Below, piece by piece: positions 8,716-20,516 of a stretch of DNA of 64,000 bases. Below the pieces are notes generated by a model. The model was not told where the DNA came from. It worked only from the letters and a program-made list of their open reading frames with translations, and made no database searches. A program made the position numbers and the translations under genes. Source of the stretch: Leptidea sinapis (taxonomy: Eukaryota > Arthropoda > Insecta > Lepidoptera > Pieridae); NCBI RefSeq assembly GCF_905404315.1, contig NC_066288.1, positions 372,001 to 436,000 on the forward strand, in the 5' to 3' direction. Every line of letters begins with the position of its first letter. Position 1 is the first letter of the stretch.

Positions 8716-10764
8716 TTGTTTAAAAAATTCAAAGAAATTGATAAAATACAAAACGAAATTGACTTGTTTAAAGTATCCGAATCTTCAATCTGTATATTAG
8801 AGGAGTGTCAAACCTTCCTACCTAAAACCAAAAGCTTAAAAATATTTCAACAAAATGTAAGAAGCATAAAGCGCAACATTGATGGGTTGTTACCAATACT
8901 CATCAAAAGTAATCTTGACTGGGATTATATAGTACTGAAAGACTGCTGGCTTCCCTCCACTCCCTATATACCAATAGGCTATAATTTCTCAGCAACAACA
9001 AAAAATTTAACTCAAAATAAAGGTGTTGTCGTATATTATAGACAAGATCTAGTTGCTACAATCGAAGAGCCCGAAATTCTAGATGCAAATTGCCTACTAG
9101 TAAAACCGAGCAACAATACAATAATTCTAACTATATATCGTCCTCCCGGGTATAAAAATATTGATAATTTTATTCAATCATTGCATAACGCATTACTAAA
9201 ATACTCTTCTATACAAAATATTGTAGTATTAGGAGATATGGACATAGATATTGGTGAAAATTGTAAGGACGTTAGTAGCTTTACTTTTTTGGAAATGCTT
9301 GCTTTCCATGGCATTCTACCTGCTCACACTTTCCCCACTCAAAGCAAAACGTGTCTCGACCATGTATTGTTAAAGACGAAAAAAACTGCTCACTGTCTAG
9401 TCCTACAAACTTCCCTTACTGACCATGACAGCGTCGTGCTATATTTAGCCTCTTGGCAACAATCAAGTACCCCCAGGACAAAAAAATGTATCGACCATGT
9501 ATCCCTATCTTGCAATTTAAAAATTCATATTTTAACCCCCTTTACCTGTTTCAAAATATTAATAATGCTACTGATTTTTTCATACATACGCTTCAAACAT
9601 TAATTGCGTCCAATTCAAGAAGTGTAATAATATCAAGGCGTAAAAAATCATGGAAGACTATCAAAGAGATTACGTATTCTAACAAACCTCATCAATCTTA
9701 CTTAGAACTTATATCTACACCTAATCCGCAACAAAAAATTAATAATATAAACCAATTCTTCGCGTGCGTTAGTAAAACATTAGCTGATAAAATAACCAAA
9801 AATATTAACACTCAAACAACACCAATTGCCTTAAAGTTTCATCCCCACTCATTTGTTTTATTCCCAACCAATGTACATGAAGTGTCAACAATTGTTAATA
9901 ACCTCAAACTTAATACTGCCGCTGGCCTTGACGGCATTCCTCCAGAAATATTAAAAACCAATGTGGATACTTTATCTGAGCCAATAGCATTTATTTGCAA
10001 TTTAACAATGTCCACTGGTGTATTTCCTTCTGCTTTCAAGAAATCAAGGATTCACCCGATTCATAAGAGTGGGGACAGAGATTGTGTCAATAACTATAGA
10101 ACTATTTCGATACTCCCCACATTGTCAAAAATCATAGAACGTATAATTAATAAAAGACTCATCAGCTATTTGGAGAAAAACAGTCTACAATCAACAGCTC
10201 AATTTGGTTTTAGATCTGGAAGGTCAACAGCTGACGCCGTACATGAACTTACAAACTTTTTGGTTAAAAATATAGATAACAGAAAAAAAACCATCGCCAT
10301 TTTTCTGGATTTGGCCAAAGCTTTCGACACAGTCTCTGTCCCTATCCTTTTAGAAAAGCTTGATCGTCTCGGGATTAGGGGTATACAAATAAAACTGTTT
10401 GAAAGCTACCTCAGTGATAGAACACAATGCGTCCAAATAGGTAATCTGATAAGTAATGAAGCCGCAGTGTATTTTGGCGTCCCCCAGGGAAGTATTCTTG
10501 ACCCTACATTATTTTTAGTATATTTAAACGACCTGTGTCAACTACAGCTCCCAAGTGCTAAAGTAACCTTTGCTGGTGACACAGCTTTATTGTTTAGAGG
10601 AGACACTTGGAAAGAAGTGTATTTGAGTGCACAGAAGGGCTTTAATACCGTCAGTGAATGGCTAAATGACAATGTCCTGACATTAAATATAGTTAAAACC
10701 AGTTATATTACCTTTTCTCTAAGAAATATTGATTCGTCCGTCACCTTACTAGAGAGCGGACGTG
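8716..10764 (+). pseudogene. NLR-D ORF2: endonuclease and reverse transcriptase, FADD mutated to FAGD
   Basis: The first frame (8716-9603) is the endonuclease. It shows IFQQNVRSIKRNIDG at the start, VVLGDMDID (normally GDxN) and the TDHDSVVLY signature. A frameshift near 9530 moves to the second frame, whose in-element part ends at the LTR. That frame carries the RT motifs GLDGIPPEILK, RIHPIHKSGDRDCVNNYR, FGFRSGRSTADAV, IFLDLAKAFDTV and FGVPQGSILDPTLFLVYLND. The catalytic box reads FAGD (10569-10580) because GAT became GGT, removing one of the two metal-binding aspartates. The listed frame runs on to 10862 only because LTR sequence stays open by chance. Confidence 0.85.
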
Positions 10765-10975
10765 AGTTACGCAGGCCCAACACGGCTAAACCTGCATACG
10801 TTGCCACCCCGTACCTCGACGTAGTGCTGATCGAACACCCATTGTCTTTTACATTTCTTTAGTTTAATTATAATATTGTTTATTCAGTCTTGTTCCAATT
10901 TACCTGTGAGTAACATTAAATATTGTTAAATAAAGTGCTTTTTAAAAACTTAATTCCCGACGCCCGATACATAAC
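10765..10975 (+). repeat. 5' long terminal repeat, ~211 bp
   Basis: It begins AGTTAC and ends ATAAC, with the following T giving AGTTA/TAACT terminal inverted repeats of the gypsy type. An AATAAA signal lies at 10929-10934. The LTR is GC-richer than its flanks. The start is set by the change from RT coding sequence, and the end by the primer-binding site. Its 3' partner is missing from the window. Confidence 0.7.
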
Positions 10976-10991
10976 TGGCGCAGTCGAGTAG
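10976..10991 (+). promoter_or_regulatory. Primer-binding site
   Basis: TGGCGCAGTCGAGTAG follows the LTR directly. The TGGCGCAGTCG core resembles the tRNA-Ser-complementary sites of insect errantiviruses. A possible splice donor (TTGGTGAGTACT, GT at 11186) lies in the leader, consistent with spliced env RNA in this group. Confidence 0.65.
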
Positions 10992-11379
10992 TCTCGCGGT
11001 AGCTTCTTTTCGTCGGTATAAAATCTTCCGGGTGTAAAGTAGTTGTGGTTTTCAAGCCGCTAAACCGCAAGAATCAAAGAACATCGTCGGTCGTTGGGAC
11101 ATCATCATCAACGCGCACGAAAACCCGGAACATTGGGAATTCAAGCGCTGGGCAAGACTCGACAGCAGATGCAGATGCTGATTTGGTGAGTACTCTCGCT
11201 ATTCAAGTATCCTGCTATATCTACTGTCCTAGTATTATATATATTTTATTATAAAAGTTAAAGAACGTTGCGTACAGCTAATATCGCTAAATAACGGGCT
11301 ACACTTACTTAGTGACAAGAAAGGTGTATCTAGGTGATAATTACCGAGTATTAGAACAATAGTGTAATCCGAAACGCAA

Positions 11380-12370
11380 TGTATTTCAGTGAATGTGATA
11401 AGGCCGATTTATTACCACGGTATGATGGGAACCCAAATTTATTAAACTTTTATATAAGAGAAGTAGAGCATATTATACAACTTTTAAGTGAACCCTCCCG
11501 GGTTCACTTAAAACTACAAAAAGTAAGTGAGGTGTCGCTATTGATGCGATAGCCTACGAAGAGTCTTTAATAACGTGGGACTCCATTAAAAACGCTCTAA
11601 TTAGACGCTTAGGAGAACCGCGCAACGAAATCCAGGTGATGCAGGAGCTCACGCGGACCCGTAGGAATAAATTCGAAGATGCGGAGACATATGGCAAACG
11701 ACTCCGTGAGTTGTTAGATACTCTATACTCGGTCGGTAAACACGGTGACCGTTCGTACTATGAGGAAATGGTTATAGAGCAATATACTAATCAATTAGAT
11801 ATCAATGTTTCGTTAGGAGTTAGATTAAGTAAACCGTTAACATTAGAGTCAGCAATTATGGCAGCAAGGCAGGAAGAGGCTAGGCTCGTCCACAGTAAAC
11901 CTTTTTATAACGGGTCACCTACTTCCCATTTTAAGCAAAAGGATGCCCCTAGAGTTTCGCAACAGTGGAATATTCCATCAAGGAATTTTATATGGATGCA
12001 ACCTCAGCACCACCAGCCTTCTAATATCGTAAGTAGTCAAAATATATCTATACCCCTTACACCTAATTTTAAGAGAAACTCAGGTAATTTTAGGAATAGT
12101 AACAGCCCGAACTTTAGGCAATTTAATGTACCTCAAAGACAGGTAACACCTAAAATAAGTTCCGATGTTACTATGCGGTCCATAAGGAAACCGGATACGC
12201 CCCAGTATGCTGCTCAGAACGTTTTCTATACTCAAGTTCAACCAGTATTATATGGCAATGAATGCCATAGCATCTACAACGAAGGTGAGTACCCATATCA
12301 TGTAGTACAGGAAAGTGAAGAAGAGTACCAGCATTTTCCTCAAACTCAGAAGATGCCAGACCAGACCTAG
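11380..12370 (+). pseudogene. Errantivirus-like Gag, broken by a hairpin
   Basis: A start at 11380 (MYFSECDKADLLPRYDG) opens a Gag-like frame, interrupted at a perfect 14-bp hairpin (11482-11513) that destroys the frame. The longer second part (11636-12370) has a helical core (YGKRLRELLDTLY) and an Asn/Ser/Gln-rich C-terminus without CCHC fingers, as in many errantivirus Gag proteins. It ends at a TAG at 12368-12370. Assignment rests on position after the LTR and on overall pattern, not on a single diagnostic motif. Confidence 0.65.
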
Positions 12371-12374
12371 TGAA

Positions 12375-13403
12375 AATAAACTTGTTGGTCAGGGATGACC
12401 TCCCTTACGTAGAAATAGATTTTAGCTTACAAATTATTTTAGATAGATTAGAAATTTTAGAGACGCAATGACGTTTGCGTAATTAGGAGTAATGCACCCT
12501 TATATTATAGCACCCTTATAATGGTATTATAAGTCCATATAATATTTAAATGAAATTTCAACAATTCATAAAAAACATAAGTTTTTGCCAGTAGCAGATA
12601 TAAGTTTAAATAAGATTCATGAGTTGGAAAAATCTATAAAAGTAAAATCATATAGTACGGAACATTCTTTGACTTTTATCTTAGAAATCCCCTCCATTGA
12701 TTCTAATATATATGACCTCATCCACATGTACTCCATTCCTAACTCGTTAAACCTAATTATTATTCCAAAATCCAAATACCTAGCACTTGGTAGCGATGAG
12801 TACGAATACCTGGAAGGCAAATGCAGAACAATCAACGGAAACACGCAGCTCTGCGAGATGTCCAACACAGCATCCAGGAGGGTATCGGAAGATTGTATTA
12901 TATCTCGAATTCAACACCGCACGTCAAACTGTACATACGCGAAAATGCAGATGAATTAAGAAGTGCAGAGGATCAAGGACAATACTTGGACAATTGTCCT
13001 GAGAGAAGAAACAGTCATCCACATCAAGTGTTTAGCAAAAATCTACATACAAAAAGGCTTCAGGTACATTCCTACTTACCCTTACAGAGGAATGCCAAGT
13101 TGAGATACTGAATAAAACATTGAACTCAAACCGCAAAGAAATTACATTTAGTGAAGTTGTTCCACTGCCTAAAAATATTGAAAAGAGTGTACCAGTACAG
13201 TATCATATAAAATTGGAAAATATAGAACTGGACAACCTGCAGCACCTTCTGGAGACAGCCCAAGAAATATCTGTCACAGAGGAACCACACTAGACCACCA
13301 TGATGGCAACACCAAGTTGGACTACCCTTATCCTATATGGCTTGCTGATTGCTGTTGGAGTCACAAGGATCATTAGCTGGAGGAAGTCGCATGCAGCCAA
13401 GGA
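12375..13403 (+). pseudogene. Errantivirus-like envelope (fusion-protein type), decayed and 3'-truncated
   Basis: Env-like sequence starts almost directly after the gag stop. It shows heptad-like helices, then a central block (12585-12959) with a conserved-looking IPKSKYLALGSDEYEY pattern followed by cysteines. Several frames must be joined in concept (stops near 12470, frameshift near 12880-12960), so no intact product exists. The C-terminal part (13300-13403) contains a hydrophobic transmembrane stretch (LILYGLLIAVGVTRII) and a basic cytoplasmic start. The frame then fuses to a reverse transcriptase. Confidence 0.6.
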
Positions 13404-14822
13404 CACATCAGTACTGCCAGTGATATCCAAAATACTCGAAAAACTTCTATATACTAGATTAAACAATTATTTAGATTCTTTTAACTTTCTCTCAAATAGG
13501 CAATATGGATTCAGGCAAAAATCAAACACACTATCAGCTACAGTAGACTTAGCTACAAATATAAAACTTAATATAGACTGTAAAAATATTGTATTGGGAG
13601 TATTCATAGACCTTAAAAAAGAATTTGACACAGTAAGCCATTCGTTACTAATAAAAAAACTGGAAGGTATTGGAGTCACTGGTACAGCACTAAATATGTT
13701 TATGTCTTACTTAAGTAATAGATCTCAATTAGTAAAAATAAACAATATTCAAAGTCAGTCCTTGCCTATTACTTGTGGAATTCCACAAGGTTCAGTATTA
13801 GGACCATTACTGTTCCTTATTTATGTAAACAACATCCACGATATAGGTTTACATGGCCAGGTCACCCAATACGCAGACGACACGAGTCTATTTTATTTTG
13901 GATCCTCGATTCATGACATTACCTCACATGCGTAAGAGGACCTCGATCAACTGTGTGAGTGGTTCCAATACAACCTTGTAACAATTAACGTTTCAAAAAC
14001 ATCTTACGTAATCTTTAAGGCCAGAAACAAGAGTGTTCCGTCTCATTCTCCACTTACCATAAATGGCATAAAACTGCAGCAGAAACAAGAAGAAAAATAC
14101 CTTGGCTTAAGAATAGACAGTAACTTGACTTGGAAATCTCAAATCTAAACTATCATCACTATCTGGTTCACTTCGTAGAGTTGTTCATTGTCTTCCAAAG
14201 CAGGTCCGTCTAACGATATACAACTCATTAGTTAAATCACATTTATTATATTTGATAGAAGTATGGGGCAGCGCCGCTAAATTTAAGTTAGAAGAATTAC
14301 AAGTAATACAAAACAAACTTATTAAAATACTTTTCCATTATCCATTCCTAACACCTACAGAAAAAGTTTATAAAGAAACTAAATTTATGAATATATTACA
14401 GTTATACAAATACAAAACCTGCATACTAAATAGAAAAATTATAGACAAACAAATATATTCAGAATTAACATTTACAAAAAAGAAACAAATACAACATAGA
14501 CGCAATAATGACCACTTCATACTACCAAAGCCAAGGACCAATTATGGACTGAAAACAATTACATATGAAGGTGCTAAACTGTACAATGGACTATCTTTGG
14601 ATATCAAAGATGCAGAGATTTTAAAATTTATTCAAGTTTCGTTTAGCGAAATGTATTACAGATGATACTTCCTTTTTCTAGCACACACTTATATTTGGTT
14701 TAATACCTGTTTTTTTTATCATAAGGACGATTCATAGATTATTATTTATAAATATTGTTCTCATGTAAGTGACAGTTTGTAATGTTTTTAATGAGAATAA
14801 ATGATCTTTAAACTGAAATACA
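13404..14822 (+). pseudogene. NLR-E reverse transcriptase, 5'-truncated, with 3' UTR
   Basis: RT sequence enters at the SVLPVISKILEKL motif. It continues with YGFRQKSNTLSATVDLA (motif normally RSTxDA), VFIDLKKEFDTV, CGIPQGSVLGPLLFLIYVNN and the intact catalytic QYADDTSLFYF. A stop at 13933-13935 and frame breaks near 14147 interrupt it. The C-terminal part (14252-14665) has the WGSAAKFKLEELQVIQNK and RTNYGLKTITYEGAKLYN motifs. The 3' UTR ends near 14822 with AATAAATGATCTTTAAACTG. The first 35 codons of the 13300-13935 frame are envelope, not RT. Confidence 0.8.
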
Positions 14823-14859
14823 GAATTTACAACCAATCATAATATAATATTCCACTCAT

Positions 14860-15662
14860 ATGGTAATTCTGAAGACTTATATTGTCACTGTGCCAAAATA
14901 CAGAAATCAGAGACCGTCAAGTATCTTGGTAGATAACAAGTTAAATTTTCAATGCCACATAGGACAACTAGCAAAACGAGTGCGAAAATTAATTGTCATT
15001 TTTAAAAATTTGAGAAATGTAGCTGAAAAGGACTTTATGAAAAACAGTGCGTCAGCTTTATATCCTGTTTTTTACAAAAACATAGCCTCACCAGTTACGA
15101 TCCGGAAAAAAATAAAGCGCAACGGCGAAAAGATAGAATCTGTGAAAAATTATTGTTTAATACTAGATTTTCCCAAAGATTCTTCTGTATCCAAGGTAAC
15201 CTTTACAATAAGGTAAACAAAGTGCTGTCAATTTACCACCTCAACAGAACTAAATGCAAGCGTATCTTGACAGAGTGGTTACTCAACTCACCTCAACTCA
15301 CTCAACCTCAACTGAAAAAATTCTACACTAATAGTAACTGAGAGTAGAGTACGCACACACACACACACACACACAAAAACACACACACATTATATTACTA
15401 GTAATTTACAAATTTAAAGTCATCTATTGTTATTATCTATTGTTGCTCTTCTAGCAACTAGTACGGATGTGTACTATTTTAATCATTGTGATCCTTATAT
15501 CTGGGGGTGAGGTCCTGGTTATCTGTAATACAGGGTCAACCTACTTCAGACACCAGCTCCTCACAAAATACTATCTGTTAAAAAATGTAACACTACTGTA
15601 CTGTTTTAGCTTTAAGATCTCTGTGAGCAGAAAATAAATAGATATTTATTATTATTATTAAT
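14860..15662 (+). mobile_element. NLR-F non-LTR 3' fragment with ATT-type tail
   Basis: The frame at 14860 shows a decayed RT C-terminus (SSILVDNKLNFQCHIGQLAK). A second frame (15153-15341) gives an ending such as FSQRFFCIQGNLYNKVNKVL with a stop at 15339. A 3' UTR follows with an AC microsatellite and then AATAAATAG followed by a TATTATTATTATT tail. RTs of jockey-group elements often end in such 3-6-bp tails. The 5' part is absent. Confidence 0.65.
15353..15389. repeat. AC microsatellite
   Basis: About 11 AC units, a short AAAA interruption, then about five more, in the 3' UTR of NLR-F. Confidence 0.9.
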
Positions 15663-16019
15663 TAACTGCCAAATTGGTAGCCGTAAAATAAGAAGCCAGT
15701 GTTGGATACTCTACTGATGATATAATTTGTTACAAAGTACTAGCGGAGGATTTAAAACATGCAATTTAATGTTTACATTACAAACAAAGTAATCTCTCAA
15801 TACGTCGTTAGTCCTCATATGTTTGATACAGCGACCGTGGCTAATTCACAAACTGCATCGTATGCAGAGGCTTTAGCTTGCCTCCCTTCCGTTACGGCTT
15901 ACGCGCTCCGGACACAAATGAGAACATGTAAACTAAATGAACTCTACGACAATTTAAGGCGTAATACTTTTTGTATTTTGTCTTACTACGAGTATGTTTG
16001 TCGATAAAAATAATAATAT
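15663..16019. other. Unassigned spacer with an 82-codon ATG frame
   Basis: The frame at 15759-16007 starts with ATG (MQFNVYITNKVIS) and has mixed composition. I recognise no domain and see no promoter or splice context. It may be a decayed element piece or chance. Confidence 0.3.
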
Positions 16020-16890
16020 CAGCTCTGAATTATTTTAAGAGTTAAAAGGGAACCGTAATCACATCCTTAAAAATATCACCATTAACGAAAACTCATTAAG
16101 CGAATATTACACACTTATTATAGACGAACTTCCATCAGTAAACAACTTCACCAACATCTATTTTAATCTTACTTCCAAATTAGTTTTTAAATATTTTTAA
16201 AACAGTTATGGTAAAAAAAGTGCAGGACATGATGGGATTTACCCATTATTATTAAAGAAATGTGCAACAGCATTATACATTATCATATCAGTTATTTTCC
16301 AGAAAATATCTATAAATGAGATAGTGTTTTCAAAATTTTGAAAACAGGAATTAATTACAGTGATACTAAACTAGTTAAATACACACTATCGAGGTATTTC
16401 TAAACTTTTACTGTTACAAACCAAAATACTGGTAAAAATTGTTCCTGCCCACTTAGCTATCGTAGTTAAAACATCACAATATATCTCCATAACAACGCGG
16501 CTTCTTCGAGGTAGGAGTGTAGAATATACTAATTTGGTTTTATTTATTCGGTATACACGGCGATCTTTAAAAATGGATTAAATCGTACATTAGTAATCGA
16601 AGCCAAGTATGTGGAGATTATATTTCAAACGTTCCTTATGTTCCTCAGAGTCACTTTGGGTCCTTCACTTTTCTCCTTATATTTAAACAATATTGATCAC
16701 GTTTTTAATGAATTTTGTCATTTTCTTTACGTTGATGACGTCAATTTTTTCTTAAATCTTTTCCAACTTAGTTGACTGTGCAACATTTACAAGATGTTCC
16801 AGATAAATTAATTGATTATCATCGACAAAAGCACGAAAAATCATCTCTACCTGAACCTCCAAAAGTGTCATGTTATCTCTTTCACAAGGA
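16020..16890 (+). pseudogene. Very decayed non-LTR reverse transcriptase
   Basis: Scattered RT motifs remain in different frames. GKKSAGHDGIYPLLLKKC near 16210 corresponds to the usual SAGPDGIP block. A VPQ..SHFG..F block lies near 16640, and LYVDDVNFF near 16735 is the catalytic box with V for A. Stops are frequent. The surrounding sequence to about 16890 fits the same relic but cannot be assigned to a named family. Confidence 0.6.
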
Positions 16891-16989
16891 AGTGTAATAA
16901 ACAGTCTTTTGAATCGTCACTTTAAATTTTTCTTTTGAGTTACTGAATCTGGCATAAGTTAAGAAAAAATAGAGTTCATGAAAAGAACA

Positions 16990-17340
16990 TAAAAGAAACT
17001 ATTGGGCTACTCTTTTCAATTAAATAGGGTATTTTACAATGGCTGTAATATATTTCTTAGTGTTTCTCAATGATGCCACAGACTGGGAATGGAGCCAACA
17101 CCCTCAGGCTCTATATAATAAATTTTTATAGTACGATATGACATCGTAATCCATATTTTTATATGTACAAAAATATAATATATACATACAATTAAGTATT
17201 ATTAATTTATTTGTACCTACATATAATTATGTATTATACATATCTCCTGTCTGCGGCACACGATTTTGATTGGGTTGTAATTTTTGACGTTCAATAAGTG
17301 ATTTTAAATCCTATTTTGAATAAAAATATTTGAATTCGGA
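16990..17340 (+). mobile_element. NLR-A 3' end
   Basis: The segment encodes LNDATDWEWSQHPQALYN near 17070, the C-terminal signature shared with 62900. It ends in the family tail TTTTTGACGTTCAATAAGTG and TTGAAT at 17281-17336. The body upstream is 5'-truncated or decayed. It lies ~100 bp before the giant ATT microsatellite. Confidence 0.75.
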
Positions 17341-17438
17341 TTTTTTTTTATGTGAAATTGATAATATTTTTATTTCTTGTATTGATAGTATATAGTTATT
17401 TTATTTTTAATGTTTTTAATGTTTTTATTGTTATTTTA

Positions 17439-18339
<901 letters not shown>

Positions 18340-19115
18340 GGATGGATACGTACGTATTAAGTATTAGCATGATTTTTATTCTTCTGGTTGCAACAGTAGC
18401 AGCACTGAGTTTATTTGAGATTGCCTCAATATGAGCGCCCCATTGAAGTTTGTATTCTACGTTTCCAAGAAACGATGTAGAATCTACAAGTTTTAAAGGT
18501 TCCCCATAATTTATATTAAACTTTTTGATACTTTTTTACTTTTTTTGTAGGGAGAATTCCATACATTACGTTTTGCTCGCGTTAAGTGACAAATTATTCA
18601 CCCTGAACCATTTAGATATGTTTTCCAAGGACAGGTTTATTTTATCTAAATTCTATGAATGTCTATCAATATTTATAAACTAATGAAGTGTCGTCTGCGA
18701 AAAGAACAATATCACACTCATTCGAGGCTACAAATCACTAATGCAGACGAGGAATAAAAAAGGTTCTAGGATTGAAACCTGAGACACACCTACCTATATT
18801 GCAGCTCCTGATAAACGTTAATTATTAATAACTACTATCTGGGTGCTTTAAGATAAGTATGAAGTCATAAGGTCAAGTGATTTACTTTTTATACCACAAT
18901 AATGGAGTTTAAGGATAAGGTCTACGCAATCAAATGCTTTCGAAAGATCACAGAACATTCCTACAGCGTTATCTGATTTCTTCCAAGCATTAAATATGTC
19001 TCGAATCAATGCTATACCAGCATCAGATGTTGAACGACCTTTCGTGAAACCTTCGATTACAACCTAGGTAGTGTAAATCAAGCCTATTTTCTTCAAGTAT
19101 ATTTTCCACAGATAT
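18340..19115 (-). pseudogene. NLR-A reverse transcriptase relic
   Basis: On the minus strand, motifs run from about 19110 to 18350. They include GFTKGRSTSDAG, then CDLSKAFDCVD (motif A), a degraded GVPQGS-like block near 18775, an FADDT-like block (now ..SQTT) near 18700, and an QWGAHIEAIS block near 18440. Several frameshifts and stops are present. It is closest to NLR-A by its RSTSDAG and SKAFDCV wording. Confidence 0.75.
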
Positions 19116-19478
19116 GTACGCAATATGCAAAGAATACTTATTTTAGAAGAAGTATTAGCTTATATAGCAGTACTCTTTTAGAAGTTTATATATTCCATCT
19201 TCCAATCGGTAAATTTAAGAAACATTATACAAGAAAAAAAATATTGTACCCTTTTAGATAATTGTCAAAATTGTAATAACCATAAGTTGCGTCTATACAT
19301 GAAAACTTTCATTTGTTTGACTTGTATGGGAATCATTGTCGATAATAATTTTACCTATATTATGTATATCATCTGTTAAATACTGTAATATCTTCAATGC
19401 ACGAATAAATATATTTTTTTAAATTATAAACAAGAATTAATTATGTAGCAATAATAGTAGACAATGATAATAATGATT
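19116..19478. other. Spacer
   Basis: AT-rich, no recognised feature. Confidence 0.4.
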
Positions 19479-19690
19479 GCGAAACTAAAGTGACAGTGGG
19501 CAGGGCACATAGTTCGACCACGCACCGCAAGACGCACTGTTGGTAGGCTCCCCTCAAGATGGACCGATGATCTGGTCAAGATCGCTGGAATACGTTGGAT
19601 GAGGGCAATGCAGGACCGATCGTTGTGGAAATCTTTGGGCCTTTGTCCAACGGTGGACGTCTTCCGGCTGATGATGATGATTAGATGAAT
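19479..19690 (+). mobile_element. RTE-type retrotransposon 3' end
   Basis: The plus strand encodes the RTE (BovB-like) C-terminus: AKLK, a TGA where Trp is expected, QWAGHIVRPR, RWTDDLVKIAGIRWMRAMQD and RSLWKSLG. It ends in a TGATGATGATGATT tail, the usual RTE 3' tail. About 30 codons normally present between the AGHI block and RPRT appear deleted. No upstream RTE sequence is attached. Confidence 0.85.
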
Positions 19691-19919
19691 AGTAGATAAT
19701 ATGTTAACTACCACCAATAATCAATTCCTCATAGTCAATAGTAAATATTAGAGTACTAACACAACTCGTGAAAATATAATAATCTCGGACCTTGTATCCC
19801 TCGCACCATTCACCGTTCTAATCTAGGATCCTTCGCTATTGTCGAGATTCAAAGGAATATTGAAATCCCCTTTTTTCAGTTGTAGTGCAATCTTCTAGTA
19901 TATTTTTTTTTGTAATGAA

Positions 19920-20215
19920 AATATGTGACGAGACGAGCAGGACATTCAGCTGAAGGTAATTTATACGCCGTGCCCATTACAATGCAGTGCCGCTCAGGAT
20001 TATTGAAAACAATACTGAGTGGCACTAAAACTATGCTCGTCACCTTGAGATATAAGAGGTCAAGTCTCATTTGCCCAGAAATTTCACTACCTACGGCGCC
20101 CTTCAGATCGAAAAACAGTAATGATTACACATAACTGCTTCACGGCCAAAATAGGCGCCGTTGTGGTATCCATAATCTAGCCGGCATCCGGTGCAAAGGA
20201 GGCTCCTTCTAGTTA
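19920..20215. repeat. Dispersed repeat of a type familiar from Lepidoptera
   Basis: Sequence from GACGAGACGAGCAGGACATT through GCAGTGCCGCTCAGGATTAT, TTTCACTACCTACGGCGCCC and CATAATCTAGCCGGCATCCG. I recognise the pattern as a common non-coding interspersed repeat of butterflies and moths, from general familiarity rather than a search. Its class (SINE or DNA element) is not clear to me. The small frames on both strands are not genes. Confidence 0.55.
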
Positions 20216-20516
20216 TATAATTTATTTATCTATAACATATAATATAATTATATTGCCCTGTACTTTCCCCAGGGCATAAAAAGAATAGGGGAGTCCCAGG
20301 CCCAAGGGTGTCGCAAGAGGCGACTAAGGGCTTTTTAGAAGTGGGAGAGTCACGCTGCCTTCTTTTAACGTCAGCACAATCGGGACAGACCCGTCCGGGT
20401 TAATTACCACACTCGCACAGAATACCGGCGTAAAGTAGCGGCCTAGTGCCGCTATGTTTCGTATAGGTTAGTGTGGAGGACCGGAGGCCATCCCCCCCCC
20501 TTCCCCAACAAAGATT

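Larger units (their letters stand above)
6941..10764 (+). mobile_element. NLR-D non-LTR retrotransposon (ORF1 + ORF2), 3'-truncated
   Basis: A two-ORF jockey/CR1-group element. ORF1 (6941-7950) is coiled-coil/RNA-binding-like and broken. ORF2 (8716-10764) carries endonuclease and RT. A gypsy-like LTR starts at 10765 and cuts ORF2 in its C-terminal part. The remainder of ORF2 and the 3' tail are not found after the LTR element, so a deletion or rearrangement accompanied or followed that insertion. Confidence 0.8.
10765..13403 (+). mobile_element. Gypsy/errantivirus-like LTR element with gag and env but no pol
   Basis: A 5' LTR, a primer-binding site, a gag-like frame and an envelope-like region are present in order. 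The whole pol region (protease, RT, RNase H, integrase; normally about 3 kb) is absent between 12370 and 12375. No second LTR follows. At about 13403 the env frame passes directly into a different element. This is a defective relic of an insect endogenous retrovirus-like element. Confidence 0.75.
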
